A stretch of 64,000 nt of DNA, taken from Phoenix dactylifera (taxonomy: Eukaryota; Streptophyta; Magnoliopsida; Arecales; Arecaceae). The notes under the pieces were generated by a model. That model was not told the DNA's origin. It searched no databases and saw nothing but the letters and a program-made list of their open reading frames with translations. Both the position numbers and the translations under genes were made by a program. Positions 1-10,367 of the stretch are shown one piece after another (within the stretch, counting starts at the first letter, position 1; each line of letters starts with the position of its first letter). The DNA lies in the NCBI RefSeq assembly GCF_009389715.1, contig NW_024067676.1:1493501-1557500 (forward strand), read 5' to 3'.

Positions 1-179
1 GAATTCTAAATTCTAATTCAGCAAAGTTTCAAGTGAAACATACTCTTAAGGGCAAAATAGTAATTTTTATTGTTAAGAGTATGTAGCACTACCATGGCAT
101 ACATCCAAAATTGCTTGAAATATATTTCATTGACTGTATGGATGAGTCTAACCTTAAGATGCAGCAAAGTGTGGAATGA

Positions 180-692
180 GTCGACCCTGGCACATCATGA
201 AACCATCAGGCACACCTCTGCGAAAATGGCTCGGATGAACAGTAGTGGAGTCGACCCTAAGTATGCTTGAGTCGACCCCAGCTTCAAGCCTTAAGAAAAC
301 AAGTCTCTGGAATTTACTGAGAGGGCCGACCCCAACTTTCCTTGAGCCGACCCCAGGTGGAGCCGACCCAAGGAATGCTTGAGTCGACCCCAATGGAGTC
401 GACCCCAACTGAACATGAGTCGACCCCAAGGCTATGTCATTCAAAACTGTGTCTCTGGAATTCCTGAGAGGGTCGACCCCACTGTAGCTTGAGTCGACCC
501 CAAAAAGAGTTGAGTCAACCCCAGTGAAAAACAGCTGAAATACAAGGTTCTGTGATTCCTGAGAGGGCCGACCCCGCTGTAGCAGGAGTCGACCCCAGTG
601 AAAGTTGGGTCGACCCCAGTGGAAATTGAGTCGACCCCAAGTATGACGAACAGTGGTTTGAGTCGACCCCAGAAAAGTTTGGGTCGACTCCA
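180..692 (+). repeat. 21-bp GTCGACCCC array inside the LTR
   Basis: About eighteen copies of GTCGACCC or a one-base variant (GCCGACCC, GTCAACCC) lie in about 510 bases. Many neighbours are exactly 21 bp apart, for example at 567, 588, 609 and 630, and at 250/271, 326/347, 472/493 and 663/684. A larger unit containing 'ctctggaattcctgagagg' recurs near 305, 451 and 548. The array is rich in SalI sites (GTCGAC). Confidence 0.85.
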
Positions 693-1120
693 GCACGGGC
701 AGAAGCATAACAGCTAGTTCTGCAGAAGTACTTTTTGACCTCCCAACTGCTAGTAACGGATAGTTTTTCAAATCTAACCAATGGGAAGTAACCTAAATAT
801 ATGGAAAAGTATTTATAATGATACTATTCATCAGAACAAGTTATCGTTTGGCATGAAAATCAAAGTTCACTCAAGAAAGACAATGCCCTAGTATTCTTCA
901 TCAAGGTGCTTCATTCAAGAGTCAAAATGAAGTGGTTGAGCAGATTAAAAGAGGCATTAAGAGCTCCACCAACCCTTGAAGAGTGAAGCATTCCTTGACA
1001 AAGAAGAGAAGAGCCATATCAAAGCGATAACTATATTTTAACTCTTCTTTGTAGCTTATAATTATTATATCTGCTCATCTAGGAGTTTCAACTTTCTTCT
1101 TCTTCTTAACAATCTTGTAA

Positions 1121-1245
1121 GGTTTGTTGGTGAGCTCGTAAAACCAACGGTGTAGGTTTGTTGGTGAACCCGTAAAACCAACGGTGAAGATTTGTTGGTG
1201 AGCCTGTAAAACCAACATAGGTTTTTGGTGATCCCGGAAAACCAA
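1121..1245 (+). repeat. 34-bp tandem repeat in the LTR
   Basis: A 'ttgttggtgagc.cgtaaaaccaac' unit starts at 1121, 1155 and 1189, and a decayed copy follows at about 1217. Each unit contains a short inverted pair (ttggt / accaa), so the transcript could fold into successive hairpins. It lies in the right half of the LTR. Confidence 0.75.
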
Positions 1246-1530
1246 GTGTAAAGATTTTTGGATTATGAGCCCGAAAAAAATCCAACTTTAATCCGCGGGA
1301 TTATAGTTAATTCCCAAGGGATCGTTTAGGGAGTGGACGTAGGTGCATAGGAGAACACCGAACCACTATACTTCTTGTTATTTATATTGCGTATTGTTCT
1401 AACTTCACTATTTGCACTTAATCTATATTAACTAAATCACTCACTCATCAATTAACATAATTAAGGAATCGAAAATTAAGAAAAACCAATTCACCCCTCC
1501 CCCCCTCTTGGCTTGTCACCTTGGGCAACA

Positions 1531-2879
1531 AATGACATTTATAAATAGTAGTTCAGAAAAAAATTTATAGAACCCCCTCAATTAATTTGCTCGATTGTGT
1601 ATATAGAAGAATTATGAATGTTTTTATTTTTATTTTTCTCTCTTTAGTACAAAGACGTCCATAGGGAATAAGCTCTATGTGTGGGGACAATACTCCTTGT
1701 GATATACCTAAACTGCCAACCCATGTCGGTCCTATTAAAGCATGCCAAATCTAGATAGTTGTTTGATTTGTTCATCCCATGAGGCAAGAAGATAGTTGAG
1801 TCAAATAATTGAAAAGTTGTTCTGTCTAGGGTCCAGCATGATCTCTTGAAAATAAATATTTTTGCAAGAAAAAGATAATTAAACCACATATTAGGCATAA
1901 GAACTTGTGGCATGAAATCTATCACATTAACAATTCAATTTCAATTCCTATTTAACATTCAATAAATAAACAAATTTTAATATCATGACTCAAGGTCTAA
2001 CCTAAAAAGACTAGTTTATAAGATATTATTTGGATTCCTTAATATTATATACGTATCTAAGATCTTCTCACTACATAATTAGTATAAATTTAAATGTCCA
2101 AGATCTTTTTAATCCGTAGCAAATAAAAAAATAAACACATACATGCAGGAATCCTCATTCCACTTTCATCAATGAAGCCACCGCAAGATCAGAAGTAATT
2201 TAAATAATATCTCCTTGAAAATATTCCAAAGGAATAGATAACTCAAGAGCTCTTCTTTCAGCCATAGCTTATTCTACCAGTCCCATTTGACTTGTATCTT
2301 TTTATAACATGCACATTTGATTAAAAAGGATTAGGTATCAAGTCCATGCAGAGCATTAAATGGAGATCTAGCAGGGAATTGATTACAATCGAACTTTAAC
2401 AAACCAGCATGATCTGTCAAAGCAAATATCAATAGATGAATTAAACTTTACTTGTTGGAATCCCTCTCCTCTTTGGAAGGTATGGAGTTCTCTTAGATAG
2501 TGAGATTGCACCATTTATTTTTCCAAAATAATTAAATTAGAATTTGCATTTGATCTAGGGGAACCTATCCTCATTTTCCCAAATCAATGAAGATGCGTTC
2601 TTTCTTTCATGGAGGAACAGAAGACCAAGGCAGCTCATGGCTAGATTTTTGTGCTTGAATGTCGTGCGACAACCCATTTGTCATCCATTAGGATGCCCAT
2701 ACATCGACCCTTTTGCCATTCATTAGCATGCCCAAGATTTTGTCCCTTGAGATGTTGCAACTCAAACATTTCGTCCATGAGAATTACTAAGCTATTCAAT
2801 AACGCCCATATGTGTGATACACTAACTTCTCAGGCGTCTGGCCAGGTGTGATGTTAAAATAATTTCACTAATTGCAGCT
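1531..2879. other. AT-rich intergenic DNA, nothing recognised
   Basis: No ORF here shows a known domain and no structured repeat was seen. The minus-strand ORF at 1644-1925 (93 codons) has no motif I recognise and is probably chance. Confidence 0.5.
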
Positions 2880-3130
2880 GTGATATTATTATTAACTCTA
2901 TTTTGGAAAAATCAGTACGAGAAAATTACACTTTCTGAAAGCTTCCAATATTATCTTATCTTGGAAGAAGAATCCAAAGCTGTAATTTCACATATATCAT
3001 GCGGTAAAAAATCAAAGGGACAATTCTCACCTTTTGCTTTGAGACATTTAGAGGCTTATCCCATCTTGGCTTGTTTTGAAGCTGCTCATGTTTTTAGAGA
3101 GACCATGAAAGAGAGAACCTGATGTAGTGG
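2880..3130 (+). mobile_element. decayed LINE RNase H fragment
   Basis: The plus frame reads LEEESKAVISHI and then, about 40 residues later, FEAAHVFRET. These match the order of the RNase H tail of plant L1-type LINEs (L.EGDS..VI..I, then F.A.HVYREAN). The catalytic N-terminal part and the final ADW motif are missing, and the reading ends at about 3122. It is better preserved in the copies at 28.4, 38.3 and 40.9 kb. Confidence 0.55.
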
Positions 3131-4050
3131 TAGATCTTTTTGTAACATTTCACTAAAAAATTTTCTGTACGTATTGACCAATAGTACAATGAATCGAATT
3201 GCTTAACATCTTTATGATCATTCGGAGTCCATTGCGAGAATATCTTGGGTTCCTCGCCAGCTTCATAATATTTTGACAACGGATGTGGATGGGCGTATTT
3301 ATTCTATGACTGCTTGATAATATCCATTTAAAAAAAATAATAAATTCAGAGAACAATTATCCATTATAACAGAAATGGTGAAACTACTGTTAACCACTGT
3401 AACAGTCATAACAGCCCTCATTTATCATTAAAAACAAATTCTCAAATTTGAATATTAAAATAATTGTCCAAATAACATCTATATTATAGCAGCGTTATAA
3501 CCAAAATATTGGATAATATTGAAAAAATAATGGTGTTATTTTCTTCTAAACTTTTTTTAATAGATAAAATAATATTATCTTTTGGACCTTACAATTATTA
3601 TTAGAGAATTCTGAGATAAAAATAAAAACTTTGAAAAACATTGTCTTATTTGGAGGAAGTTACAAGTAACAATAACTGTTATTATTTATGCCATAACAAC
3701 TCATCGTAACAGATAACAATAAAAAATAATTACTTCAATAATGTCAATAACAGCTCTTTATTACCCTTATTTAAAATAATGGATCAAAGCACGCCTGCCA
3801 CGTGTAAGAATATGGTATGATTCACTCACGCCCATGGTGATCAGTTGCCGCACATCATAATCACTTATCTGAATGATCTAAGCACGGCAGGAAAGCAGCA
3901 TATAGAGTTCAGACCTATAACTTAACGTGTCACCAAAAAAGGCTAAAAGAGGAAACGATGGGCACACCCTGCGTAGATCCGCACACCGGAAGTCAGCACC
4001 CAGTTTACCATGTTGCCAAGATGGGTTCTGGTTGGATCTTTCGCGAGATT
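3131..4050. other. AT-rich intergenic DNA
   Basis: The sequence is low in complexity and rich in 'ataacag' and 'aataattat' words, especially at 3360-3780. No gene, RNA or intact element was recognised. Confidence 0.5.
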
Positions 4051-4180
4051 TTCTTCGCGACATCAACCGTTAGATTTCGCAAAATCCGCTTCGGAGATCT
4101 GTGCAGCGGATTGAGGAAAGAGACTGGAGTGCTTTGATAGCTGTGCATAGAGCGATCCAACGGTTGATGTCGCGAAAGAA
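4051..4180. repeat. imperfect inverted repeat, about 24-bp arms
   Basis: The left arm is at 4051-4074 and the right arm at 4156-4180. They share the core TCGCGACATCAACCGTT and its reverse complement, with one gap and one mismatch. The loop is about 80 bp. A further TTCGCGCGAAA palindrome lies at about 4193-4204. The function is unknown; decayed MITE ends are possible. Confidence 0.7.
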
Positions 4181-4681
4181 GGGCAATCATTCTTTCGCGC
4201 GAAAGATACAACCCGAACCCTTCGTGGATTACGCTCTCAGTCCCATCAGTACCTCGTCCTTTCCACTCGACTTAAACTCCCACTCACCCGAATCCGACAA
4301 AAATCTTACCATTGCCGGCAAACGGTTGGGCGGTCGGTTTGAAAGCCATCCCGCGCAAGTCAAGAAACTGGAAAATTTGTACTCATAGAAATATTTATGC
4401 CGGAGACGGATCTGCCGTCCAAAGTGCCCACGTGGACAATTGTACTGCCGATATTTCATTCGCATGGATTTTCTATGAGAAGGTATGAATGATTGATTGA
4501 CACTGGTGCGGGCCCTTCCGTTAGCACGTGGAGGCAAACTACTCGAATTTTCTCCTTTTTTTCAAAAGAAAAAAGGGGGAAATAAAATATTATTTCATTT
4601 AAAGAGTGCAGGAGATTACAGTTTATAACACTACAGCTACGAGCCTACGATACATCACAGCCGTCCATCGAGGAAATCTTA
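4181..4681. other. intergenic DNA and the 3' flank of the ERF gene
   Basis: The stretch from about 4600 to 4681 would be the 3' untranslated region of the minus-strand ERF gene. The rest has a 102-codon minus ORF (4229-4537) without recognisable domains. An A-rich block sits at 4555-4595. Confidence 0.4.
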
Positions 4682-5391
4682 TCATGGATCAGACGAGGCG
4701 CACGTCACCGCACAGCCCGAGATTATACGGCCCACCGATCCCGGCATGGTTTCCCCCGACCCCGCGAGCGACACCACGGACTGCATCGGCGATGAGACGG
4801 AGCCCGACGACGCCGGCGACGGCGACAGCGACGACGCAGAGCTCCCCCTCGGCGCCGAAGCTCGGGGCTTCTTGGGGATCGGGAAGACGGGGCCGGCGGA
4901 GGATGGGGAGTCGGGGAAGTTGAGCCGGGCCTTGGGGCCGCGGATCTCGCGGGCGGCGGCGTCGTAGGCTCGCGCGGCCTCCTCGGCGGTGGTGAAGGTC
5001 CCCAGCCACACCCGCGCTCCCTTCCTCGGGTCCCTTATCTCCGCCGCCCACTTCCCCCACGGCCGCAGCCGGATTCCCCGGTACGCGCTCTTCCGCGGCC
5101 CTCGGCGCCTCCCCCCGGCCTTACCGTCAACGTCGGCCGCTGCCACCGAACCCTTCTCCACCGTCTTCTCGCCCTCGCAGTCGCCACCTTAAAGTTTACC
5201 AAAAAAGAGAATTAAAAGAACATAGAAGAACTGATAAGACGAACCGCGGGAAACGTTATGGAGATGCGGCGGAGGAATTTGGTGTTACCTGGGATGATAT
5301 CGGATGATTCCGACGGCCAGATAACCGGCGGGATGAGCTCTCGGCCGCCGCTTGGAGCGAGGAAGTCGGGTACGATCGCTCCTCCGCACAT
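4682..5391 (-). CDS. group VII ERF transcription factor (AP2/ERF, Cys2 N-degron)
   Basis: This is a predicted nuclear transcription factor of the family that includes RAP2.12, RAP2.3 and HRE1/2, which activates hypoxia and ethylene response genes. Exon 1 is 5391-5289 and exon 2 is 5187-4682. The 101-bp GT-AG intron splits codon 35, and the product is 202 residues. The protein starts [10 protein letters not shown], the group VII signature. In this family Met1 is removed, Cys2 is oxidised by plant cysteine oxidases, and the protein is degraded when oxygen is present. A basic stretch (RRRGPRK, about 61-67) precedes one AP2 domain at about 70-127, with [23 protein letters not shown] and RAYDAA. 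The tail is Ser/Pro-rich. The ATG is fixed by the MCGGAI motif. The product is shorter than most members as I know them, and the coding DNA is far more GC-rich than its surroundings. Which paralogue it is cannot be told. Confidence 0.92.
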
Positions 5392-5480
5392 CTTCCTTAC
5401 CGCCAGTAATCACAGAGAGCACGAGAAAGGGATGCCGTTTTAAGAGGCGTAGGTCTGTCCCAGCTTTGCTGATATATGTA
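5392..5480 (-). promoter_or_regulatory. probable ERF leader and TATA region
   Basis: Just upstream of the ERF start, the minus strand reads 'acatatatcagc' at about 5465-5477. This is a plausible TATA element about 75-85 bp before the ATG, which would leave a short leader. No ethylene or hypoxia element was identified with confidence. Confidence 0.35.
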
Positions 5481-8400
5481 GACCGGGTGGAGTATTTCTT
5501 GTCGTTATTATTATTACTTTTTTTATTTGGGTTATTGGGTTTTCTTTGCGTGTCATATTTCAGTTGGAGAAAATGAACGAGCTTGTAAAATTTTGACCGT
5601 GTGCAGTGTATATTTCCTTTTTGCTCTGTTTCCTTTGAAAGATCGTGAATAAGATATCACATGGATACGTATACTAAACACATGCGATTCTCATATGATA
5701 TGCTAGGGTGTGGATTTTGTGGATATTGGGGCTTGCAGTGAGAGTCCACCGAATCCATGCAGTTAGTACCATTACAACTACTTTCCTAGTTAGCAAACAA
5801 GCCAGTACAAAAATAATTTAGTTATTGTTTGATATCACTTTTATTTTTTTTATTTTAAGAAATAAAAGAATAAAAACTCTATTTCTATTTTTGAAATTTT
5901 AAAAATATAAATATGTTTGTAGTCGATTATTTTTAAAAATATAAACAAAATAATGACAGTGAAAAAAGATGGTAACGATAGAAATAAAGAAGACAACCGT
6001 GTTAGTACTTAGTAGGGGTGGGAGAAAATGCAGCGGTAAAATAATGATGGTGATAATAGTGTTATGATAGAAGTGACAATAATGACGGTAGGAATATGGT
6101 AAAGAGATAGTAATAATGGTGATGGTTGTGAAGTCAACTATATGGCAGTCAACTATATGGCATAAGCAATAAAGATGGCAATATTGGTATAGCCACCCAT
6201 TTATTGAAATACACCCTTAAAACCGATGAAATTACGGAGATTGCCACTTAGGTTCATGGTCCGTTTTGTCCATCCGAAATATGAGTAAGTGCCAGTAGGA
6301 AGCAATCAGACGGCTGCTAGATACTGGAAGACACCGTCGCATTGGTGGTCCCACAAGTGAGATTGCTGGAAGGCCAGTGATTGTGATGTATATGGAGCTT
6401 TTCGTGCACGTATGGCCAGGTATTGAGCTGGAGGGTATTTTTATTATTTAAGAGTCATCTTTGGGCGGTTAGCGAGGAGGAGAGTGTTTCCGAGCTCGGA
6501 GCTTCTGTGTTCCCTTAGTAGGACTGGTGATGGCTCACGCTGGGCCGCAGGCTTCGGGCTGGACTTTAGAACTCATTCTATGAGCTTAAGCTTTTAGAAT
6601 AAATGGTGATTTCAATATGGTATTATTTTTTAACTCTATTATTAAAAATTTCATATATTAGGCTCATCCATTAAAAAAAAAAGTCTGGCCTAAGCTTTTA
6701 GGACAAACGGTGATTTCAACAAGAGCCTCCATGGCGTCCAGGTTCATCAGACTCGTGAACCATTTATTTTGTCGTTCCTGTGGTTTGGCGGACCGACACA
6801 TAACAGCTACCAAAATCTCCGGAACCTAACTATTTGAGTCAAAAGAAAATCAGAAATATGATAACGAAAATTGAGCAAGAAAGACTTCCAAATGTCAGCG
6901 GCTTCGCAAAACTGCATCCTTCCTTTGGATGAGATCTAGTTTGTTTTTTCGAGGAAAGGGAAAATTTCCCCCCCTCATAAACTTATCTTCCAGTTTAAAT
7001 TCTGCAGCAGGAACAACTGTAGTTCATTGTCAACCTTTTCAGAATTCCTAAATGACTGTTTGTCGAGTCATTGAGGATTATGTACCATGAATAAAACTTT
7101 CAGCTCTGCATTGACTCTATTTTCCAATAAAAAAAATGATATTACCATCCTAAAGTCATCCATGAAGAATCCTATTAACGTACCATGGAAATTTCCATGT
7201 ACCCTGATAATCTCTCCTTACTGCTTTCAGAAAAGAAACAGGGCATTCTGCATTCAAAAGCTTCAGAATCTCTGCCTTCATTTATTGGTTCAATTCAAGA
7301 ACAAAACATCACCATCAAAAAGCTTTAGACATGTTGTAAGCACCACTAAGTTTGCTGCAGCAGGTGAAATTTCATAAGCATGATGCATTGTAGGCCATCT
7401 TTTGCTGTCTCGAGTTCAATACTTTGTCGCTGGGACAGTGGAGGAGAAGAAACACACCTCCATAACCATTCACCATCATCTTCTTTACTTTCAGTGCAGT
7501 TAAATTGTCAAATTGCTTGACCTTCTTAATCCAAAGCAAACAAACTTGACTTCAGCTGGTGAAAACAATAGCAGCCAAGGATTAAGACTCTTCTCACAGT
7601 TGCCTGGTCTAAATCATCTACTAGTTCTGAGTTTCAAAGTTCAACATCACAAGAACTGATTTAACTGATATCGTGGACAGCAAGATTACCCATCCCTATC
7701 ATTCCTATTGAATATAAAATGAACTAGACAAAGATTACAAATGAGTTATATTAAATTACTTATTTAAAATTACAAATTTATTTTTCAAAAACTCTGCATT
7801 TTTTCCTTGGTAACGATGGGGGCATCCCAATAATTTTGAAAAAAATGAAGAGATTCTGGATTTATTCTAGATCCTAAAAAAATTGAATCTTTTTCATGCC
7901 AATCATGATGACTCTTTTCAAAATATTTTTGAGTGTCTTTTAGTCATAGTCCACTAGATCTTTGATAGATTTAATTTTGTCTCTGATCTTACTGCCTCAA
8001 TGAAACATTTCTTGGAATTTTTCTGCTTCCTGCTGCATATATATGATGTCATTGTAAGTTTCCAGAATAATGTCCTATAAGTTCAGAAAGTTTGAAAGAT
8101 GAATGAAAGTACCCAGAATACCAAATACCAAAATATATGACCTAGTGCTATGGGTAATGAGGGTGAAATTGAAGCTCTGACATCACACTGTAAAAGAGCC
8201 AAATAGAATTCAATGTTGAAGCCATGAGATAAAAAGTCCAATCCCTCACCTCCTTGAGCAAGTCTAGCCGAAGTCGCATTAGCAAGAAGTCTAAACCAAA
8301 ATCTCTATAAGATGCCAAAATTTGATGATCCATGCTTAGAGAAGACCAAAGAAGCAGCTGATTTGTTATAGCATTAAAAAATTTGAAATGAGCTCTCTCC

Positions 8401-10150
8401 CCTCTGCCGGCCTACTCCATTGCAATCATGTAAAGGAAAAGAACTCATGTTCAGCTACCATATGTTCCAAGAAATATGAAATTGATCATCGAACTTTGTA
8501 CATCGAACTTTGTAGACAGTATCTTCTCAAGTTTACTGAACTACTGATCATTCACTAGCATATCCCTTTAACTCTTCAGGTTGCACCTATCCTATCTTTT
8601 CAATAAAAGAGTCATACTACAGAGTAGCAACCATCCATGTTTGCTTCCATACATCTCAACTCTGACCTCAAAAAGAAGGAAGAAATTCATCATTAACTCA
8701 GCTTCCCTCTTCCCCCTCATAGAAGAAACAAACATCGAGAGGCTTCTTGATATCCTGCAAACCCCACTACTTTTGTTCCACATTGTGACATCATAGAAGA
8801 CTAAGTTTTGCTTTGCCAAGTTAATCTATGATGTTACCTTGACCTGCTTAACTTTGGAGTATAGACTAGATTCCGGCGGAGACATGCATCATCTTTGAAG
8901 GCTCAAGATATTCAACTCCAGCAACTAAACAGGACTAGCAGCTGGATGTCAATATACTTCTCGCGGCTGCTCAGTCTTCATCATCTAGTTGTGCTGGTTT
9001 TCAAAGTTCCCATTGGAAAAACTTACTCTCTTACCATTCTCACCTAATATAAGACAAGTTTTACAAAGGGAACAAGTCCTATCAAACTACTAATTCAAAA
9101 TAACATGCCGGAGCTTAAATTCTTCTATCTTAGGTCTACTATCCAGGATTTGATCGCATTTTATAACCTACGCAGCAAATATTTTTTCCGCAAGGTTGAT
9201 GATTTTTCTCGAAACATGTTGATGTCAATTTGGCTTTTGGTTAAGATAGAATTTGTGGAGATGTCATCATGGCACGATATTCCATCTTTTTTTTGCACAT
9301 ATAGTTACTTCTATTTTATTAGGGTTTTTTTTTGCATAGTCCCTGTGATTTCCGAACTTACATATGAATCCCTCCAATCTTTTTATTTGCATACTTAGCC
9401 CTCTACATATGTCTATCTATTTATGTGGGTTTATTTAAAGATGATCCATCCTGATCTACAAAGATGTTACACAATACTTATTATGCAGCATTGTAAACCT
9501 TGAGAGTTGAAACAGATTACCAAATGGAGTGCTCACTTTCATACATTCATGTTCGAAATCTCGTTTTATTAGAATATTAATCATTTGGTACAATATAATC
9601 TTACTATATGCCTGCAATGATAACGTGATGGCACATGTGCATCCACCATACACCATGCAGTGATCTTAGTGCTGGGGGGTTTCAGTCATTCTTAAGCCCC
9701 ATATGGGGGAGCTTTTAGAAGGCCAAAAAGTACTTTTTGCCTCTTCAAAAATACTTTTAGATGAAATAGGAGTGTTTGGTAAAAAATTTATAAAGCTATT
9801 TTTAGCTTTTTAAAAAAGCTAAAATAGCTTTTTAGGAGAGGCTCCATTTTGGAGTTTTCCGGAAAAGTATTTTTAGACCCAATCGGAAAGTTGTTTTTTT
9901 GACTAAAATACCCATGATAAAATATAACAATTACACAAAATATTTCTTTAATAATTATTTAACCAATTTTATCACCTAGTTAAAAAATTTATTATATTAT
10001 GAAAAATTAAATTACGCTAATAATTATAATATTTTATATTTTTATTATTATATTATACTATAAATATAATATTATATTATATTATATCATAATATATTGA
10101 TATGTTATGTTTAAATAGGCTCCGCCAAGTTCTCCTCGGACATCTACAGA
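5481..10150. other. gene-poor intergenic DNA with minor repeats
   Basis: No gene was recognised in about 4.7 kb. Small structures seen: a degenerate 'aatgatggtgata' stretch at 5950-6120; a perfect tandem copy of 'gtcaactatatggca' at about 6133-6162; a MITE-like block at about 9690-9900 with self-complementary 'aaaagctaaaatagcttttt' and neighbours; and very AT-rich sequence at 9940-10110. ORFs of 60-97 codons, such as those at 7087 and 9105, show no motif and look like chance. Confidence 0.45.
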
Positions 10151-10227
10151 TGGGCCATACGGCCCAGTCCATGTGGCTTGGGCCATCTAAAATTTAAAGT
10201 GGGCCCATCATGGACAGGCCCAGCCCA
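10151..10227. promoter_or_regulatory. cluster of TGGGCY (site II) motifs
   Basis: Six to seven copies of TGGGCC or its reverse complement fall within 77 bp (10151, 10161, 10179, 10200, 10217, 10222). Such motifs are bound by TCP factors and are typical of plant housekeeping promoters. They lie 140-220 bp upstream of the start codon at 10368. Confidence 0.6.
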
Positions 10228-10367
10228 TGTCCGCGTCCATTATACGGTACGCAGCTTTGTAAGGGTTGCCTTCAGGATTCGGTCCGCTAACCGGAGGCAA
10301 TTCTCGATCGGGGGAGCGAGGGTTTGAGGAAGACCGGAGGGAAGCGGCCCTTGTCGACCCGTCCGCC

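Larger units (their letters stand above)
71..1530 (+). mobile_element. copia-type (Sirevirus-like) LTR, probably solo
   Basis: I propose an LTR running from TGTT (71) to AACA (1530), which gives the usual TG...CA ends with matching 4-bp termini. The right third carries landmarks I associate with plant copia LTRs: a 'gggagtggacgtaggtgc' block near 1330, 'ccgaaccactata' near 1360, and a C-rich 'ttcacccctccccccctctt' stretch just before the end. No primer-binding site follows 1530, and no polypurine tract precedes 71. The 5-bp flanks (tttat and aatga) do not match, so this may be a solo LTR produced by unequal recombination, or the left end may be wrong. It contains two internal tandem arrays, listed separately. 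The long minus-strand ORF across 154-771 is only the repeat read in frame. Confidence 0.6.

Noticed and set aside
154-771. 205-codon minus-strand ORF with repeated GVDS units
   Set aside because: It is the 21-bp DNA repeat translated (21 is a multiple of 3), within an LTR, with no independent evidence of coding.
1081-1260. CRISPR-like direct repeats
   Set aside because: The 34-bp units are contiguous tandem repeats without unique spacers, inside a plant LTR.
4229-4537. 102-codon minus ORF next to the ERF gene
   Set aside because: No motif, no upstream signals, and its composition matches the local non-coding DNA.
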